A stretch of DNA of 64,000 bases from Treponema denticola ATCC 35405. GTDB lineage: Bacteria; Spirochaetota; Spirochaetia; Treponematales; Treponemataceae. Location of the stretch: assembly GCF_000008185.1 (NCBI RefSeq), contig NC_002967.9, positions 992,001-1,056,000 of the forward strand, in the 5' to 3' direction. Position numbers and translations under genes: made by a program. How positions within the stretch are numbered: the first letter of the stretch is position 1; every line of letters starts with the position of its first letter. Of the stretch, positions 16,457 through 25,897 are shown piece after piece. The notes below the pieces were generated by a model. That model ran no database searches. It was not told the origin of the DNA and saw only the letters and a program-made list of their open reading frames with translations.

Positions 16457-16465
16457 TGCTAAAAT
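16457..16465 (+). promoter_or_regulatory. Possible extended -10 of the peptide transporter operon
   Basis: TGCTAAAAT with a TTGATA too far upstream to be a standard -35. If used, it gives a leader of about 100 nt before the first permease gene. Confidence 0.35.
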
Positions 16466-16575
16466 GCCAAATGTCTAAGTATGCATATCCCTTACCTCAT
16501 ATAAGATAATCAAGCTGATATAATTCGGTTAGGCTGTGTCGCATATTTAGTATCTTGGTTTTATGGAGCTTTATA

Positions 16576-17599
16576 ATGAATAACTATTTCGTTAGGCGTG
16601 CGTTATTGATTATTCCTACCTTATATAGGAATTACTCTGGTTGTTTTTGCAATTACACGTGCCGTACCCGGTGGTCCTGTTGAGCAGACCTTAAATCAGC
16701 TTATCTTCGGTCAAGAGGGTAAGAATAATAACAAAGACGTAAAAAATACCAGTGCTCTCAAAGCGGAAATTGAAAAAGAGCTTAGAGCTTATTACGGTTT
16801 TGATAAACCATGGTATATTTCTTATGTTCAATGGATGGGTAAGGTGCTTAGAGGTGACTTAGGCCGTTCAACCAAATACGGTGATAAGGTCATAGATATG
16901 GTCGGATCCCGTATCCCTATTTCGTTGCGTTTCGGTCTTATCTCGCTGATATTAACCTATTCCGTTTGTATTCCCTTGGGTATGTCCAAGGCCCTTAAGC
17001 ATAAAACCGTATCGGATAACATTTCATCATTTATTATAATAATAACCTATGCCTTACCGAGCTATGTTGTAGCTATTATTATCCTTACCGTATTTTCTTT
17101 TAGGCTCAATATCTTCCCTTCAGGCGGTTTGTATTCCAGAAACTATGCAGAACTTTCGTTTTTCGGTAAGCTCGGTGATAATTTTATGCACATGTTCCTG
17201 CCTATGGTCGCCTATACCTTGGGAAGCTTTGCGACTCTTACAATAGCCACCAAAAACTATCTCATGGAAAATATGGCCTCGGACTATGTTAAGACAGCCG
17301 TTGCAAAGGGTAGAACCTTTAGGGATGCTCTTTGGAAACATGCTTTTAGAAACAGTATGATTCCTGTAGCTGCAGGACTCGGCGGTATATTGGGTATCTT
17401 CTTTGCAGGTGCCTTCCTTATCGAGAAGATATTTAATATAAACGGCATGGGCTTTTTAGGTTTTAAGGCCTTGGAAGAAAGAGATTATGCTATTGTTTTA
17501 GGAACCCTTGTTATAACTTCTCTTGTTTCAATGGTTTCAAACATATTAAGCGATTTTATAGTATCACTTGTTGATCCGCGAATTAAACTTGGAAAGTAA
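16576..17599 (+). pseudogene. oppB: Peptide ABC transporter permease, OppB/DppB/YejB type (one-base frameshift)
   Basis: The N-terminus MNNYFVRRALLIIPTL is in frame from ATG 16576, then the frame breaks at 16621-16627 (TTATATAGG, one base too many). Skipping that base gives the family's IGITLVVFAITRAVPGGP and an unbroken frame to 17599, about 340 aa in total. The downstream part has the BPD permease core with FVKTAVAKGRTFRDAL-type EAA loop and about six membrane segments. From the current sequence the ribosome would stop after some 35 codons; an internal ATG at 16835 could give only a truncated 254-aa product. All other operon members are intact, so sequencing error or a recent mutation are both likely. 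Confidence 0.85.
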
Positions 17600-17613
17600 T
17601 TGGAAGGTAAAGT

Positions 17614-19113
17614 ATGAATAAGGCAGATACAAACAAAGATTTTTTGGCTAAATTAAAAGCTTCGTGGAGATTGTTTAGAGAAAGAACGGCTTTTAGCCCC
17701 CTTACAAAAATGCGCTTGCACAGGTTCAAGCAGATCAAACGTGCAAGAATTTCTCTTATATTTATTTTGGTAACTTACATTCTTTCACTTTTTGCAGAGC
17801 TTTTTATAAATAACCGCCCTATATTGATGAAAATCGACGGAAAATTATACTTTCCTACATATTCAAAGGTTCTTTATGCAAGAGATTTCGGTTTACAGCT
17901 TCATCATGAATTGGAAATCGATTATAGGGCTATCAAATCTGTTTTAAAAGAAACGGGACGCGGATGGCTCATAATGCCCCCTGTTCCTTATAATCCCTAT
18001 GAAACGGACTCAACCGCAGCTCCCCTGTCTTTAAGCAACCTTAACTGTCCCGTTATGGGCATAGGCTTAGACAAATCGGGCGAAATGCCTTCGGATGATG
18101 CTGCCGAATATAGGTGGATTGACGTATCCGAAATTGAAGGTATTAAAATTTCTCAAGACGAAGACGGAACAAAAAGATATATTTGGGTTAAATTTACCGA
18201 AAATCCCGAAAAAGCCCGTCTTTCGGACTTTGCCTCAATTAAAAGAAAGTATCTCGGTATTGCTTGGAATAAAAAGTCTTCGATTGAATCTGAAGATCCT
18301 AAAGATTATACATGGTACAAAATAGGCAGTGAAAAGGGACTAGCCCAGCCCGACGGCAAATATACGTGGATTAGGTTTGCTAAGGGCCGAAGCGGTGAAA
18401 TGTATCCTCCCCTTGCTCCTTCTTTTAAGACCAAACACTTTTTAGGTACGGATAGTATCGGAAGGGATATTTTGGCCCGTTTGATCTATGCCTACCGAAT
18501 ATGTATGTCCTTCTCTCTATTGTTTGTATTTATTACATACTTAATAGGTATTACAATCGGTATTTTGATGGGTTATATTGGAGGACTGTTTGATACCCTT
18601 TTTCAAAGGTTTATCGAAATATGGGAACAAATACCCTTCTTATACATAGTTATGATTCTAGGTTCGATTTTCCACCTTTCATTCGGCTGGCTCTTGTTGG
18701 TCTATCTGGTATTCGGCTGGTCGGGTAAAACATGGACTGCCCGTGCCATGACCTATCGTGAAAGAGAAAGAGATTATGTACTGGCCGCTAAATCAATGGG
18801 TGCAAGCACCATGCGTATAGTTATGCTCCATATTTTGCCTAATATCATAGTTATAGTTGTTACGGCTCTGCCCTTTGCAATATCGGGCGGTATTTCTTCA
18901 TTAACCGGTCTGGATTATCTGGGATACGGTTTACGTCCGCCTACACCGAGCTGGGGAGAATTGTTGAGTATGGGAACTTCTATGTATAAGGATGCTCCTT
19001 GGATTTTGAGCTCAACCGTTACGGCCTTTGTTTTTGTTCTTATATTGATTACGTTTATAGGCGAAGGTTTACGAGAAGCCTTTGATCCTAAGCGCTATAC
19101 CGTTTATAAATAG
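17614..19113 (+). CDS. oppC: Peptide ABC transporter permease, OppC/DppC/YejE type
   Basis: Second integral-membrane half of the importer, 499 aa against about 300 for typical OppC. The extra length is a periplasmic region between the first membrane segment (about 46-66) and the permease core (from about 300), a layout known from YejE-type and some spirochaete permeases. The core contains LGTDSIGRDILARL, five further membrane segments and the EAA loop AAKSMGASTMRIVMLHILPN. It starts 14 bp after oppB with GGAAGG as RBS and belongs to the same operon. Confidence 0.93.
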   Translation: MNKADTNKDFLAKLKASWRLFRERTAFSPLTKMRLHRFKQIKRARISLIFILVTYILSLFAELFINNRPILMKIDGKLYFPTYSKVLYARDFGLQLHHELEIDYRAIKSVLKETGRGWLIMPPVPYNPYETDSTAAPLSLSNLNCPVMGIGLDKSGEMPSDDAAEYRWIDVSEIEGIKISQDEDGTKRYIWVKFTENPEKARLSDFASIKRKYLGIAWNKKSSIESEDPKDYTWYKIGSEKGLAQPDGKYTWIRFAKGRSGEMYPPLAPSFKTKHFLGTDSIGRDILARLIYAYRICMSFSLLFVFITYLIGITIGILMGYIGGLFDTLFQRFIEIWEQIPFLYIVMILGSIFHLSFGWLLLVYLVFGWSGKTWTARAMTYRERERDYVLAAKSMGASTMRIVMLHILPNIIVIVVTALPFAISGGISSLTGLDYLGYGLRPPTPSWGELLSMGTSMYKDAPWILSSTVTAFVFVLILITFIGEGLREAFDPKRYTVYK

Positions 19114-19115
19114 TT

Positions 19116-19143
19116 TTAAGATGTGCCCTTGCGGGCCTCTTAA
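19116..19143 (+). other. Intercistronic hairpin before the first binding protein
   Basis: TTAAGA, GCCC, GGGC and TCTTAA pair around a 4-nt loop. There is no T tract. Such hairpins in binding-protein operons often set unequal expression by mRNA processing. Confidence 0.45.
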
Positions 19144-19176
19144 GCTAATTATATAAAAAAATTTAGGAGGAATCTT

Positions 19177-21114
19177 ATGAAAAGATTTGTAAAGATTGGA
19201 ACTATTTTAGTTGCACTTGCTATTGTTCTTTCAAGCTGCTCCAAAGAAGGCGACTTGGCAAAATTGGGTCCTTCTGCCCGATATGAACACCTAATAGCTG
19301 AAGAAGCTAAAAAACTTCCCGATTTTAGCGTTAAGGTTATTGAAGACAAAAACCTTAAAGTTGAAGGTCTGCCCGAAGAGGTAGTTTGGCTTACTGCAAA
19401 TATGCCCGACTTCGGCTCACCGCAGACAAAGAAGGGCGGTACTCTGCACCTTAATGAATCCCAGTTTGCCGAAAACTACCGCTTTATCGGCCCTCAGGGT
19501 AACCACTCTCAACGAGACTATATGTTTAGTTCTTCAGCTCTAATGTGGGGTTCTGATGAGACAAAAGAATGGTACCCCGTTTTCTGTTCTCACTGGGCAT
19601 TCGGTGCCGATAATCAGACCGTTTACTACAAGTTACGCGAAGAAATCAAGTGGTCTGACGGAACACCATGTACAGCCGATGACTATGTATGGGCTTGGCA
19701 GATGTGGAATGACCCCCTTTTAGATGCTCCTTTCTACAATAAGTACGGTGCCAAATTCGAAGTTAAGAAGATCAACGATTATTGTCTTGCAATAAAGTGG
19801 CTTGAATCCGATAAGCTTACAAAATACGAACTTATCGATAATACCAACTTTGTAGCCTACAACAAAAAATTCTTCAATAACGGACAGCTTTATAAAAACT
19901 GGCATGTCGACTTTAACTGGAAATATTCTCCCACAACCCGCCCCTATGTTTTGGATGAAGAAAAAACCGTTAAGGGCGAACTTCTTGTATTTAAGAGGGT
20001 AAAGGACTGGTGGGGTGATTCTCTTCCATATTTTAAAAACATGGCTAACTTTGATTATATCGAAATCAAGACCATCACAGGCGGTACCGATGTAGAAAAA
20101 GAATATTTCTACAAGGGCGAACTTGACCTCTTCGGTTTGACACGTGCTAAGGAATGGAACGATGCTGCAACACAGCCCAACATAACAAACGGCTATATCG
20201 ACCGCTGGATCGGAAACTTTACTCCGACACAGGGAACCCAAGGCTGGTTTATGAATGTTACAAGCGACTTCTTTAAAGATAAGAGGGTTAGAACAGCCAT
20301 GTACTATGCTTTTGACATTCAAGGTATGATCGATAATATCTTGCAGGGCGAATATAAACGATATCACAATATCGGTATCGGACAAGAATGGGCAGGATAC
20401 AATTTTAACGACAATACAATCCGCAAGCCCGACTTTGATCCCGTAAAAGCCGGTGAACTCCTCGCAGAAGCAGGCTATGATAAGCTCGGAAGCGACGGTA
20501 TCCGTGTAAACAAAGAAGGCAAAAGAGCCAGCTTTGAACTCTTATACGGCGGTGCTACATCAAATGAGCAGTTTGCTTATCTCAAAGAGCAGGCTAAAAA
20601 AGCCGGTGTCGAGATCGTCCTAAATCTTATGGAACAGGGATGGATACCCAAGGTATTTGCAAAAGACTATGACATGGTTTCTTTAAGATGGTCTTATAAC
20701 TATCAGCCCAGACAGTGGCAGTACTATTCAAAAGAAAATGCCGAAAAAGCCGATACCAATAATATTTGGGGATATTGGAGTGATGAAATGGAAGCCTTGC
20801 TTGCTATTGAAAGCGATGACAGTGTTCCTATTTCGGAAAAGGCCGAAAACAATAAAAAGATTGAACGCCTTGTTCACGAAGAAGCTCTTGTAATCCCGAA
20901 CTATTACACAGACTTTTATAGAACAGCTGCATGGAAGTGGATTAAGTTCCCTGCATGGGGTAACATGAGATTCGTTAAGGGTTTAATCGGTGAAGAATTC
21001 TACAGCTATGCTTGGTTTGATGCTGATGTTAAAGAAGAGGTTGAAAAGGCCCGTGCCGAAGGCAAGTCTTTTGAGCCGAAAATCTGGAAACCCAGTACAA
21101 GATATGTTGAATAA
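19177..21114 (+). CDS. oppA: Peptide-binding lipoprotein of the ABC importer (SBP family 5), first copy
   Basis: A 645-aa periplasmic or surface lipoprotein that captures peptides and hands them to the permeases. The signal peptide ends in the lipobox VLSSC (Cys 22). The SBP_bac_5 domain follows, with KLREEIKWSDGTPCTADDYVWAWQ and VRTAMYYAFD. AGGAGG precedes the ATG. It shares order, length and many segments with the second copy at 23222 (LPDFSxxV, VKKINDxCLxI, WFDADxxxE), so they are paralogues. Family membership is certain; peptide preference is not known. Confidence 0.95.
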   Translation: MKRFVKIGTILVALAIVLSSCSKEGDLAKLGPSARYEHLIAEEAKKLPDFSVKVIEDKNLKVEGLPEEVVWLTANMPDFGSPQTKKGGTLHLNESQFAENYRFIGPQGNHSQRDYMFSSSALMWGSDETKEWYPVFCSHWAFGADNQTVYYKLREEIKWSDGTPCTADDYVWAWQMWNDPLLDAPFYNKYGAKFEVKKINDYCLAIKWLESDKLTKYELIDNTNFVAYNKKFFNNGQLYKNWHVDFNWKYSPTTRPYVLDEEKTVKGELLVFKRVKDWWGDSLPYFKNMANFDYIEIKTITGGTDVEKEYFYKGELDLFGLTRAKEWNDAATQPNITNGYIDRWIGNFTPTQGTQGWFMNVTSDFFKDKRVRTAMYYAFDIQGMIDNILQGEYKRYHNIGIGQEWAGYNFNDNTIRKPDFDPVKAGELLAEAGYDKLGSDGIRVNKEGKRASFELLYGGATSNEQFAYLKEQAKKAGVEIVLNLMEQGWIPKVFAKDYDMVSLRWSYNYQPRQWQYYSKENAEKADTNNIWGYWSDEMEALLAIESDDSVPISEKAENNKKIERLVHEEALVIPNYYTDFYRTAAWKWIKFPAWGNMRFVKGLIGEEFYSYAWFDADVKEEVEKARAEGKSFEPKIWKPSTRYVE

Positions 21115-21140
21115 GCCGGTAAACCGGACATAAAAAAATA

Positions 21141-21180
21141 TGACGGCCTTAGCCTTCCTTGTGAAGGCTGAGGGCTGTCA
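21141..21180 (+). other. Intercistronic hairpin between oppA and oppD
   Basis: TGACGGCC..TAGCCTTC pairs with GAAGGCT..GGGCTGTCA around CTTGT, with small internal mismatches. Only a weak T tail follows, so partial termination or 3'-end protection of the binding-protein mRNA is more likely than full termination. Confidence 0.55.
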
Positions 21181-21200
21181 TTAAACTTTGGAGAAATTAT

Positions 21201-22181
21201 ATGAGTGATGAGCTTCTTAGAGTTGAAGACCTTTCTGCCGGATTTGTTACTGATGCCGGATATGTTGAGGTTTTGGATAGGATAAATTTTAGTATAAAAG
21301 CCGGTCAGACGATTTCCTTGGTAGGAGAGTCCGGCTGCGGTAAGAGTGTTACTGCATCTTCTATAATGAGAATTTTACCGCATCCTTACGGTGAAATAAG
21401 GAAAGGTAGGATATTATTTGAAGGCCGTAATTTGCTTGATTTGCCTATCGAAGAAATGTATCAGATTCGTGGTTCTTCAATTGCTATGATATTCCAAGAA
21501 CCTATGACGGCTTTAAATCCCGTTCACATGGTCAAAAAGCAGGTTGGCGAAGTTTTGGAACTTCATAGACCCGATATTACGAAAGAAGAAATGCCGGCTC
21601 ATATTCTTAAATACTTAAAGGATGTTGAAATTCCTTCTGCCGAACAGCGTCTTAATAACTATCCTTTTCAGTTATCCGGAGGAATGAGACAGAGGGTTAT
21701 GATCGCCATGGCTCTGGCAGGTCATCCTAAACTTCTTATCGCAGATGAGCCGACCACAGCTTTGGACGTAACCGTTCAAGCTCAAATTTTGGCCCTAATA
21801 AAGGAATTACAGCGAAAAAACAATATGGGCGTTATTTATATTACCCACGATATGGGTGTTGTTGCCGAAGTAAGCGACCATGTTGCCGTTATGTATGCAG
21901 GTCAAATCGTTGAAACAGGACCTGTAGAGACTATATTCAAAAATCCGAGGCATCCTTATACAAGGGGCTTAATAGCTTCCATGCCTAAGTTGGATTCAAA
22001 GCCTAAGACCCGTCTTCCCTATATTGAAGGAAGCGTTCCGGCTCCTCGTGCATATCCCGCTACTTGCCGTTTTGCAGAGCGCTGCAGTTATGCTACCGAT
22101 TATTGCAGAGCCAATAATCCGGTTCTTGAAGAATTTGAAACGGATCATGTAATCCGATGTTTTAGAGCGAGGGAAATATAA
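21201..22181 (+). CDS. oppD: Peptide ABC transporter ATPase, OppD type
   Basis: Cytoplasmic ATPase driving peptide uptake, 326 aa. Walker A is GESGCGKS (42-49), the signature is LSGGMRQR, Walker B is LLIADEPTTALD, and a switch histidine lies in ITHDMG. The C-terminal oligopeptide-transporter extension carries the cysteines of CRFAERCSYATDYC and a last one in VIRCF, which in relatives bind an Fe-S cluster. The stop TAA overlaps the next start by one base (TAATG), so translation of the two ATPases is coupled. Confidence 0.96.
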   Translation: MSDELLRVEDLSAGFVTDAGYVEVLDRINFSIKAGQTISLVGESGCGKSVTASSIMRILPHPYGEIRKGRILFEGRNLLDLPIEEMYQIRGSSIAMIFQEPMTALNPVHMVKKQVGEVLELHRPDITKEEMPAHILKYLKDVEIPSAEQRLNNYPFQLSGGMRQRVMIAMALAGHPKLLIADEPTTALDVTVQAQILALIKELQRKNNMGVIYITHDMGVVAEVSDHVAVMYAGQIVETGPVETIFKNPRHPYTRGLIASMPKLDSKPKTRLPYIEGSVPAPRAYPATCRFAERCSYATDYCRANNPVLEEFETDHVIRCFRAREI

Positions 22182-23137
22182 TGAGCAAAGAACCTATTTT
22201 TGAAGTTGAAAATTTAGTACAGGAGTTTTCGCAGGGCAGGTACAGCAAGGCTGTAGTTCATGCCTTAAACGGTGTAAGCCTTTCGGTTTATGAAGGCGAA
22301 ACTCTCGGTTTGGTAGGAGAGACTGGCTGCGGTAAAAGTACTCTTTGCCGTGCTATGATGCGTCTTTATAAACCTACTTCCGGCGTAATAAAATATAGGG
22401 GAAGGGATATTACCTACCTCAAAGAACGAAAATTAAAAGACGTACGCAGTGATGTTCAGATGATATTCCAAGATCCTGCAGAGTCAATGAATTCCCGTAT
22501 GAACGTAGGCTACGTAATCGAAGAGCCTCTAATTATACAGACAAAGATGACTGCCGATGAGCGCAAGGCAAAGGTTTTGCAGCTTTTAAAGGACGTAGGT
22601 CTTCCTGAAGATGCCTACTATAGATATCCGCATGAATTTTCAGGCGGACAAAGACAGAGAATAGCTATTGCCCGCGCCTTGGCTGTAGATCCCAAAATCG
22701 TAGTCTGCGATGAACCTGTAAGTGCTTTGGACGTTTCCGTTCAGTCGCAGGTTTTAAACCTTCTGCTCGATATGCAGGAAACAAGAAAGCTGACTGTTAT
22801 TTTTATTTCTCACGGCTTAAACGTTGTTAGGCACATGTCCGACAGAATTGCAGTTATGTACTTGGGTTCCATTATGGAGCTTGCTACATCTTCTGTCATA
22901 TACTCCGATCCTGTCCATCCGTATACTCAGGCCCTTATCGCCGCTATACCGGATACGGATCCGTCAAAGAGACAAAAACGAATTCCCTTTACCGGTGAAA
23001 TTCCTTCACCGATCAACCTGCCTTCAGGCTGCCCATTCCATCTAAACTGTACAAAGAAGATAGATAAATGCTCTGTTGAGAAGCCTGTTCTTAGGGACAT
23101 CGGTGACGGACACATGTGTGCATGTCATCTTGTTTAA
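22181..23137 (+). CDS. oppF: Peptide ABC transporter ATPase, OppF type
   Basis: Second ATPase, 318 aa, expected to form a heterodimer with OppD. Walker A LVGETGCGKST, signature FSGGQRQRIAIARAL, Walker B IVVCDEPVSALD and H-loop ISHGLN are intact. The C-terminal extension has the cysteines of GCPFHLNC and later C residues ending in CACHLV. A Rho-independent terminator follows 25 bp after the stop, so the operon proper ends here even though a second binding-protein gene lies just beyond. Confidence 0.96.
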   Translation: MSKEPIFEVENLVQEFSQGRYSKAVVHALNGVSLSVYEGETLGLVGETGCGKSTLCRAMMRLYKPTSGVIKYRGRDITYLKERKLKDVRSDVQMIFQDPAESMNSRMNVGYVIEEPLIIQTKMTADERKAKVLQLLKDVGLPEDAYYRYPHEFSGGQRQRIAIARALAVDPKIVVCDEPVSALDVSVQSQVLNLLLDMQETRKLTVIFISHGLNVVRHMSDRIAVMYLGSIMELATSSVIYSDPVHPYTQALIAAIPDTDPSKRQKRIPFTGEIPSPINLPSGCPFHLNCTKKIDKCSVEKPVLRDIGDGHMCACHLV

Positions 23138-23162
23138 GTTAAATGCCTTTGTCGGCTTAATA

Positions 23163-23196
23163 ACAGGTGCCGGTGTACCGACACCTGTATTTTTTT
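23163..23196 (+). terminator. Terminator after oppF
   Basis: ACAGGTG (23163-23169) and CACCTGT (23182-23188) with further pairing inside, followed by ATTTTTTT. It separates the transporter operon from the second binding protein and could also work as a partial read-through point. Confidence 0.8.
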
Positions 23197-23221
23197 ACTC
23201 GGATAGAGTAGGTAGATAAAA

Positions 23222-25165
23222 ATGACTTATCGTAAATATTTTAAATCACTTCTAAAAACAGCTTTTTTTTTGACGTTTTTTTTGTTTTTTTCATGTAATG
23301 AAATTCTTCCTCCTTCCGGATATCTGGACCAGCCTGCCTGCGATGCTTATGAGGCAATTATAGCCGAAGAGAGTAAAAATCTTCCCGATTTTTCTTGTCC
23401 CCCTGTCCTTGTTGAAGATTTTAGCGTTCCCGGCCTCGATAAATCCCTTAAATGGTATACATCCTTTCCTAAAGATTATTCTTCAAAGGCTTTAAAAAAA
23501 GGAGGCCGATTTTACGGCTATTTAAACGATATTCCGAATACGTTTAGGTACTTGGGCCCCGGAGCTGATGATAGTGCCGTTAGGATGTTTAATACCCAGA
23601 TGCCTCTTTTATGGGTTTCTTTAGAAAATTTCGATTTTATGCCCTGTTCGGCGACCCATTGGGCTGTGGATTTGGAAAATAAGACGGTCTACTATAAACT
23701 TTATGAAAAAATGCTCTGGTCTGACGGAGAACCCTGTACGGCAGATGATTGGATTTTTGCCTTAAAATTTTTACAGTCAAAAAAAATATTTGATCCTATT
23801 AAAAATTATTATTACGGAAATCTTTCAGTAAAAAAAATAAACGATTTTTGTATTTCGGTTCAATATTTGGGCGAGCAATCCTATACGGAATATGAACTTA
23901 TTGACCGTACCAATTTTAAGCCCATTGCGAGTCATTTTTATAAGGGCGAGGTTCCCGATGATTGGATAGCAGAATATAACCGCACCGTTGAACCTACTAC
24001 AGGCCCCTATATTTTAACGGAATACGATTATAATCACGGCCTTAAATTCTCTAAGATAGAAAATTGGTGGGCTCATATCTATCCTCATTTTAAGGGAATC
24101 GCCAACTTTGACGAAATTTATTACCGCATAATCGTAGGGCGTAAGTCGCCCGCTTTTAATAAATTTTCCTTGGGTCTTTTCGATATTATTCATTTGGATA
24201 ATCCTTCGGAGTGGGCTAGGGGACAAGACAGCTCTAATGTGCAGGAAGGTTTTGTAAATTTGTGGAAGGGCTATTATGTGCCCGTAAACGGCCCGACAGG
24301 TCTTTTTTTTAATACGGCCGCCAAGCCCTTGGATAATGTAAGGGTTAGAAAGGGCTTGTATTATGCTTTGGATATGGAAGGGCTTATTTATACGGCCTTT
24401 GAAGGGCAAAGAAGCCGCCTTCATACTCTCGGAACGGGCCAGACTTGGGGTGATGCCGTATTTAATAATGCCGAAATAAAAAAGCCTCCTTTTGACCCTA
24501 AAAAAGCTATGGAATTTTTTGCAGAAGCAGGCTACACCTCTTTAAATTCATCGGGAATCTTGGTAAATAAAGAGGGCCGAGAGCTCAGCTTTGTTATTCT
24601 TTATAAGGATGAAGCAGAAAGATGGATTTTCGGCTTTTTGTATAGTCAGGCCTTAAAGGCCGGTGTAAGGCTTGATTTTAAGTACTATTCCGGCGGTATG
24701 ACAGAAAAAATAGCTTCACGTGATTTTCAGGCTTGGTGGGGTGCTCTGCCTGCAAGCCAAATACCCAATAACTATACCCTTTTTCACTCTTCATATGCGG
24801 ATAAAAAACTTTTTGAAAACTTTTTCTCTTATTCAAACCCCGAAATGGATGCTCTTTTAGAAAAGTATAACGACGGTTCCCTTACATATTTTGAGAAAGC
24901 TGCCGTAAACCGCCAAATCGAAAAGATTGTTGATGAAGATGCTTTGATGATTCCATCTTATTATAAAAACACGATACGGGTTATGGCATGGAAATGGATA
25001 TGCTTTCCTGCTTGGCTTAATATGAAATATCAGGACAACCTCTACGACCCGATGTTCGGATACCTTTGGTTTGATGCCGATATTGAAGCGGAATGCAAGA
25101 AAGCAAGGGAAGAAAATAAGATGCTCTCAGATAATACTTATTCTTTGAGTGATAGGTATAAGTAG
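23222..25165 (+). CDS. Peptide-binding lipoprotein (SBP family 5), second copy
   Basis: A 647-aa paralogue of the binding protein at 19177. The signal peptide MTYRKYFKSLLKTAFFL ends in the lipobox LFFSC (Cys 25). The SBP_bac_5 fold is recognisable from KLYEKMLWSDGEPCTADDWIFALK and VRKGLYYALDMEGLIY. Because it lies behind a terminator it may be expressed at a different level; it probably gives the same permease a second substrate range. It has diverged well beyond a recent duplication. Confidence 0.93.
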   Translation: MTYRKYFKSLLKTAFFLTFFLFFSCNEILPPSGYLDQPACDAYEAIIAEESKNLPDFSCPPVLVEDFSVPGLDKSLKWYTSFPKDYSSKALKKGGRFYGYLNDIPNTFRYLGPGADDSAVRMFNTQMPLLWVSLENFDFMPCSATHWAVDLENKTVYYKLYEKMLWSDGEPCTADDWIFALKFLQSKKIFDPIKNYYYGNLSVKKINDFCISVQYLGEQSYTEYELIDRTNFKPIASHFYKGEVPDDWIAEYNRTVEPTTGPYILTEYDYNHGLKFSKIENWWAHIYPHFKGIANFDEIYYRIIVGRKSPAFNKFSLGLFDIIHLDNPSEWARGQDSSNVQEGFVNLWKGYYVPVNGPTGLFFNTAAKPLDNVRVRKGLYYALDMEGLIYTAFEGQRSRLHTLGTGQTWGDAVFNNAEIKKPPFDPKKAMEFFAEAGYTSLNSSGILVNKEGRELSFVILYKDEAERWIFGFLYSQALKAGVRLDFKYYSGGMTEKIASRDFQAWWGALPASQIPNNYTLFHSSYADKKLFENFFSYSNPEMDALLEKYNDGSLTYFEKAAVNRQIEKIVDEDALMIPSYYKNTIRVMAWKWICFPAWLNMKYQDNLYDPMFGYLWFDADIEAECKKAREENKMLSDNTYSLSDRYK

Positions 25166-25218
25166 TAGGTATATAACAGCTATTATTTATGTTTTATGAT
25201 AATAAAATGAATTACATC

Positions 25219-25247
25219 TTGACACCATATATGATACCATTTATAAT
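25219..25247 (+). promoter_or_regulatory. Promoter/operator of hicAB
   Basis: TTGACA (25219-25224), a 17-nt spacer, TATAAT (25242-25247), both perfect. The spacer contains the palindrome CATATATG, a possible HicB operator. The hicA ATG begins only 6 nt after the -10 box. Confidence 0.85.
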
Positions 25248-25253
25248 ATAAAC

Positions 25254-25508
25254 ATGGCTCAATGGGAGAAATTGCTTGAGAAAATAAAATCACTTGATAA
25301 TAATATGCGTTTTTCGGAACTTGCAAAAGTCTTGAAAACTTATGGCTATATAATGACCTCTCCCCGTTCCGGCAGCAGTCATTATACTTTTCGAAAGAAG
25401 GGCTGTAATCCGATTACAATTCCAAATCGTGCACCCATAAAATCTATTTATGTACGAATGGTAAAAGAAGTTGTAGAAGCCGAAGAAAATAATCAAAAGG
25501 AGAGATAA
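25254..25508 (+). CDS. hicA: HicA-type mRNA interferase toxin
   Basis: An 84-aa protein of the HicA family, dsRBD-like mRNases that act without the ribosome. The active-site region GSSHYTFRKKG with the catalytic histidine and the following ITIPNRAPIKSIYVR are typical; the N-terminal helix LKTYGYIMTSPRSG is a slightly degenerate form of the usual GFxxxRQxGSH. There is no RBS and the promoter sits so close that the mRNA should be leaderless. Two bases separate its stop from the antitoxin start. The toxin-before-antitoxin order is normal for hicAB. Confidence 0.92.
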   Translation: MAQWEKLLEKIKSLDNNMRFSELAKVLKTYGYIMTSPRSGSSHYTFRKKGCNPITIPNRAPIKSIYVRMVKEVVEAEENNQKER

Positions 25509-25510
25509 AA

Positions 25511-25888
25511 ATGAAAACATTAGAAGAATACATAAAATTGCCATATAAATTGGAAATTATTCCTGATACGGAAGAAAATGGTTTTGTTGCTTCTTATCCG
25601 GAACTTCCCGGCTGCATTACATGCGGCTCCTCTCTTGCCTCTGTTGTAGCGAATGCTGAGGATGCTAAAAAAGAATGGTTATTTGCAGCTCTTGAAGAAG
25701 GAATTCCAATAAATGAACCAAATGATATAGATTCTTATTCGGGGCAATTTAAGCTGAGATTGCCAAAAACGCTTCATAAAACTCTTGCGGAAGATTCTAA
25801 GAAAGAAGGTGTAAGCATGAATCAGTATTGTGTTTACTTGCTTTCTAAGAACTCTTCAGAACATAATGTCCTTTTGAATTCAAAGTAA
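25511..25888 (+). CDS. hicB: HicB-type antitoxin
   Basis: A 125-aa antitoxin. The N-terminal partly degraded RNase H-like domain reads FVASYPELPGCITCGSSLASVVANAEDA; the C-terminal part (KLRLPKTLHKTLAEDSKKEGVSMNQYCVYLLS) is a ribbon-helix-helix DNA-binding domain, so it should repress its own promoter. AAGGAG lies 7 nt before the ATG, in contrast to the toxin gene, which favours antitoxin synthesis. Confidence 0.93.
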   Translation: MKTLEEYIKLPYKLEIIPDTEENGFVASYPELPGCITCGSSLASVVANAEDAKKEWLFAALEEGIPINEPNDIDSYSGQFKLRLPKTLHKTLAEDSKKEGVSMNQYCVYLLSKNSSEHNVLLNSK

Positions 25889-25897
25889 GGTCCAGGC

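Noticed and set aside
19720-20385. 221-codon minus-strand frame inside the first binding-protein gene
   Set aside because: It is opposite a clearly coding lipoprotein and has low-complexity hydrophobic content typical of antisense frames.
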